NCBI GenBank assembly: GCA_002366685.1
Contig: DFBP01000024.1
Coordinates: 11,169-18,607 of the forward strand
Direction: 5' to 3'
From: Rhodobacterales bacterium UBA3077
Lineage (GTDB): Bacteria; Pseudomonadota; Alphaproteobacteria; Rhodobacterales; Rhodobacteraceae
Length of the DNA: 7,439 bases
Under the pieces are notes generated by a model. The model was not told the DNA's origin. It saw only the letters and a program-made list of their open reading frames with translations, and searched no databases. Below are positions 6,424 through 7,439 of the stretch, one piece after another. The first letter of the stretch is position 1, and every line of letters starts with the position of its first letter. Made by a program: the position numbers and the translations under genes.

Positions 6424-6428
6424 CGCCC

Positions 6429-7439
6429 TTAACTATACGCCGCCACCGGCGTCCCTGCCAAAGCGGCAATGTTCAGTAACCCTCGTGCGGTAATAGATGG
6501 CGTCACGATATGGGCTTTATTTCCCATCCCCATCAGGATCGGCCCGACCTCCAGCCCGCCGGCCGACATTTTCAATATATTGCGCACGGCACTCGCGGCG
6601 TCCGAGTTTGCAAATACGAGCACATTGGCAGCGCCTGTATAACCTGTATTCGGGAATATTTTTCGCCGCAGCGGTTCACTGAGCGCCGCATCTGTATGCA
6701 TCTCGCCTTCATAGGTAAAATCGAGGTTCATCTTATCCAGCATTGCCAGAGCCTCCCGCATCCGCATCGCGGAATCGGTATTGAGGTTGCCATATTGCGA
6801 ATGGGAACAGAGCGCGATTTTCGGTTCCAACCCGAAGCGACACACATGCCGTGCGGCGCCGAGCACGGTTTCCACCATCTGTTCGGCTGTTGGCTCCGCG
6901 TTTACATGGGTATCTGCAATAAACAAGGGGCCGTTTTCCAGAATCATCAAAGAGAGCGCACCACGAGGCGCAAGCCCGTCATTGCCCAGCACCTGCTGAA
7001 CATAATTCAAATGCCATAAATATTGGCCAAAAGTTCCGCAGATCAGGCTGTCGGCATCGCCCCGAGCCACCATTACGGCCGCAATCGCGGTGGTATTGGT
7101 GCGCAAAATGGCTTTGGCAAGATCGGGCGTGACCCCGCGCCGCTGCATAATCTCGTGGTAAGTGCCCCAGTAGTCGCGAAACCGCGGATCGTTCTGCGGG
7201 TTTACCAGTTCAAAATGCTCACCTTCCTGCAACGGAAGGCCAAATTTCTCAAGCCTTGCCGCCACCACTTCGGGCCGGCCGATCAGGATCGGCTTATCAA
7301 TGGTTTCCTCCACTACGGCATGAGCCGCGCGTAGCACACGCTCGCTCTCACCCTCGGCAAACACAATCTTTCGCACCGCATTGCGGGCCGAATCAAAGAC
7401 AGGGCGCATAATCAGCGCCGAACGGAAAACCGAGCCATC
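6429..7439 (-). CDS. maeB: NADP-dependent malic enzyme, C-terminal phosphotransacetylase-like domain (5' end outside window)
   Basis: MaeB-type malic enzymes decarboxylate malate to pyruvate with NADP. They are large (about 750 residues), with the catalytic malic domains at the N-terminus and a regulatory phosphotransacetylase-like (PTA_PTB) domain at the C-terminus. Only the last 336 residues are here. The frame stays open to base 7439, so the first in-frame Met (7409) is internal. The PTA-like domain is seen in 'RKIVFAEGESERVLRAAH', 'KPILIGRP', 'FELVNPQNDPRFRDYWGTYH', 'GDADSLICGTFGQYLWHL', 'ADTHVNAEPTAEQ' and 'AANVLVFANSDAASAVRN'. A stand-alone Pta is less likely: the 'FELVNP...RDYWGTY' segment is typical of malic enzymes, and the frame continues upstream with 'VFRSALIMRPVFDSARNA', the usual link between the malic and PTA parts. 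The PTA part is thought to regulate the enzyme through acetyl-CoA rather than to make acetyl phosphate. The gene ends with TAA, followed by a small hairpin. Confidence 0.92.
   Translation of the reverse strand, partial: DGSVFRSALIMRPVFDSARNAVRKIVFAEGESERVLRAAHAVVEETIDKPILIGRPEVVAARLEKFGLPLQEGEHFELVNPQNDPRFRDYWGTYHEIMQRRGVTPDLAKAILRTNTTAIAAVMVARGDADSLICGTFGQYLWHLNYVQQVLGNDGLAPRGALSLMILENGPLFIADTHVNAEPTAEQMVETVLGAARHVCRFGLEPKIALCSHSQYGNLNTDSAMRMREALAMLDKMNLDFTYEGEMHTDAALSEPLRRKIFPNTGYTGAANVLVFANSDAASAVRNILKMSAGGLEVGPILMGMGNKAHIVTPSITARGLLNIAALAGTPVAAYS

Noticed and set aside
6344..6427. Nine-base direct repeat ACCCTCGCC at 6344-6352 and 6419-6427, possible target-site duplication
   Set aside because: The 66 bases between the copies show no transposon ends or coding sequence; chance similarity is more likely.
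6510..7019. Plus-strand frame of 169 codons
   Set aside because: Antisense to the conserved PTA-like domain of maeB, with no domain of its own.
1..7439. CRISPR array, tRNA, rRNA or insertion sequence
   Set aside because: No spaced direct repeats, no tRNA cloverleaf or rRNA signature and no transposase-like frame were found on either strand.

Overview
The window comes from a Gram-negative proteobacterium, most likely an alphaproteobacterium of the Rhodobacterales/Roseobacter type. This is inferred from the character of the PrpE and MaeB proteins and from the 'HDIRSAL' type of histidine-kinase H-box; nothing in the window proves the taxon. All supported genes lie on the minus strand, so biological reading order runs from base 7439 down to base 1.

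Right part (about 7439-3955), carbon metabolism. The window opens inside maeB, of which only the C-terminal phosphotransacetylase-like domain is present (7439-6429). A stretch of 587 bases follows with a possible small three-helix membrane protein (6354-6052). Then comes a complete prpE for propionyl-CoA synthetase (5841-3955). A near-perfect 24-bp palindrome lies 84-107 bases upstream of the prpE start and looks like an operator. PrpE activates propionate; MaeB converts malate to pyruvate. They could meet in the route propionyl-CoA to succinyl-CoA to malate to pyruvate, but shared regulation is not shown.

Middle (3954-3665): a 290-base AT-rich intergenic stretch without a convincing gene or terminator. 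It holds three TTTTGC words, one inside a TTTGCAAA palindrome.

Left part (3664-1), a three-gene signalling locus. Gene 1 is a small exported protein with the sulfite-oxidase/molybdopterin-binding fold but no cysteine in its mature part. Gene 2 starts one base after gene 1 stops. It encodes a two-helix membrane histidine-kinase-like protein with an intact phosphoacceptor His, a degenerate ATP-binding domain and a degenerate receiver domain carrying Glu in place of Asp. Gene 3 encodes a soluble hybrid kinase with intact HisKA, HATPase and receiver domains and an atypical HPt domain. It runs off the left edge without a stop. The arrangement suggests a periplasmic pterin/cofactor-type sensor, resembling the PruR idea from Agrobacterium, feeding a membrane pseudokinase and a soluble hybrid kinase that together form a split phosphorelay. 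This locus is the most interesting part of the window.
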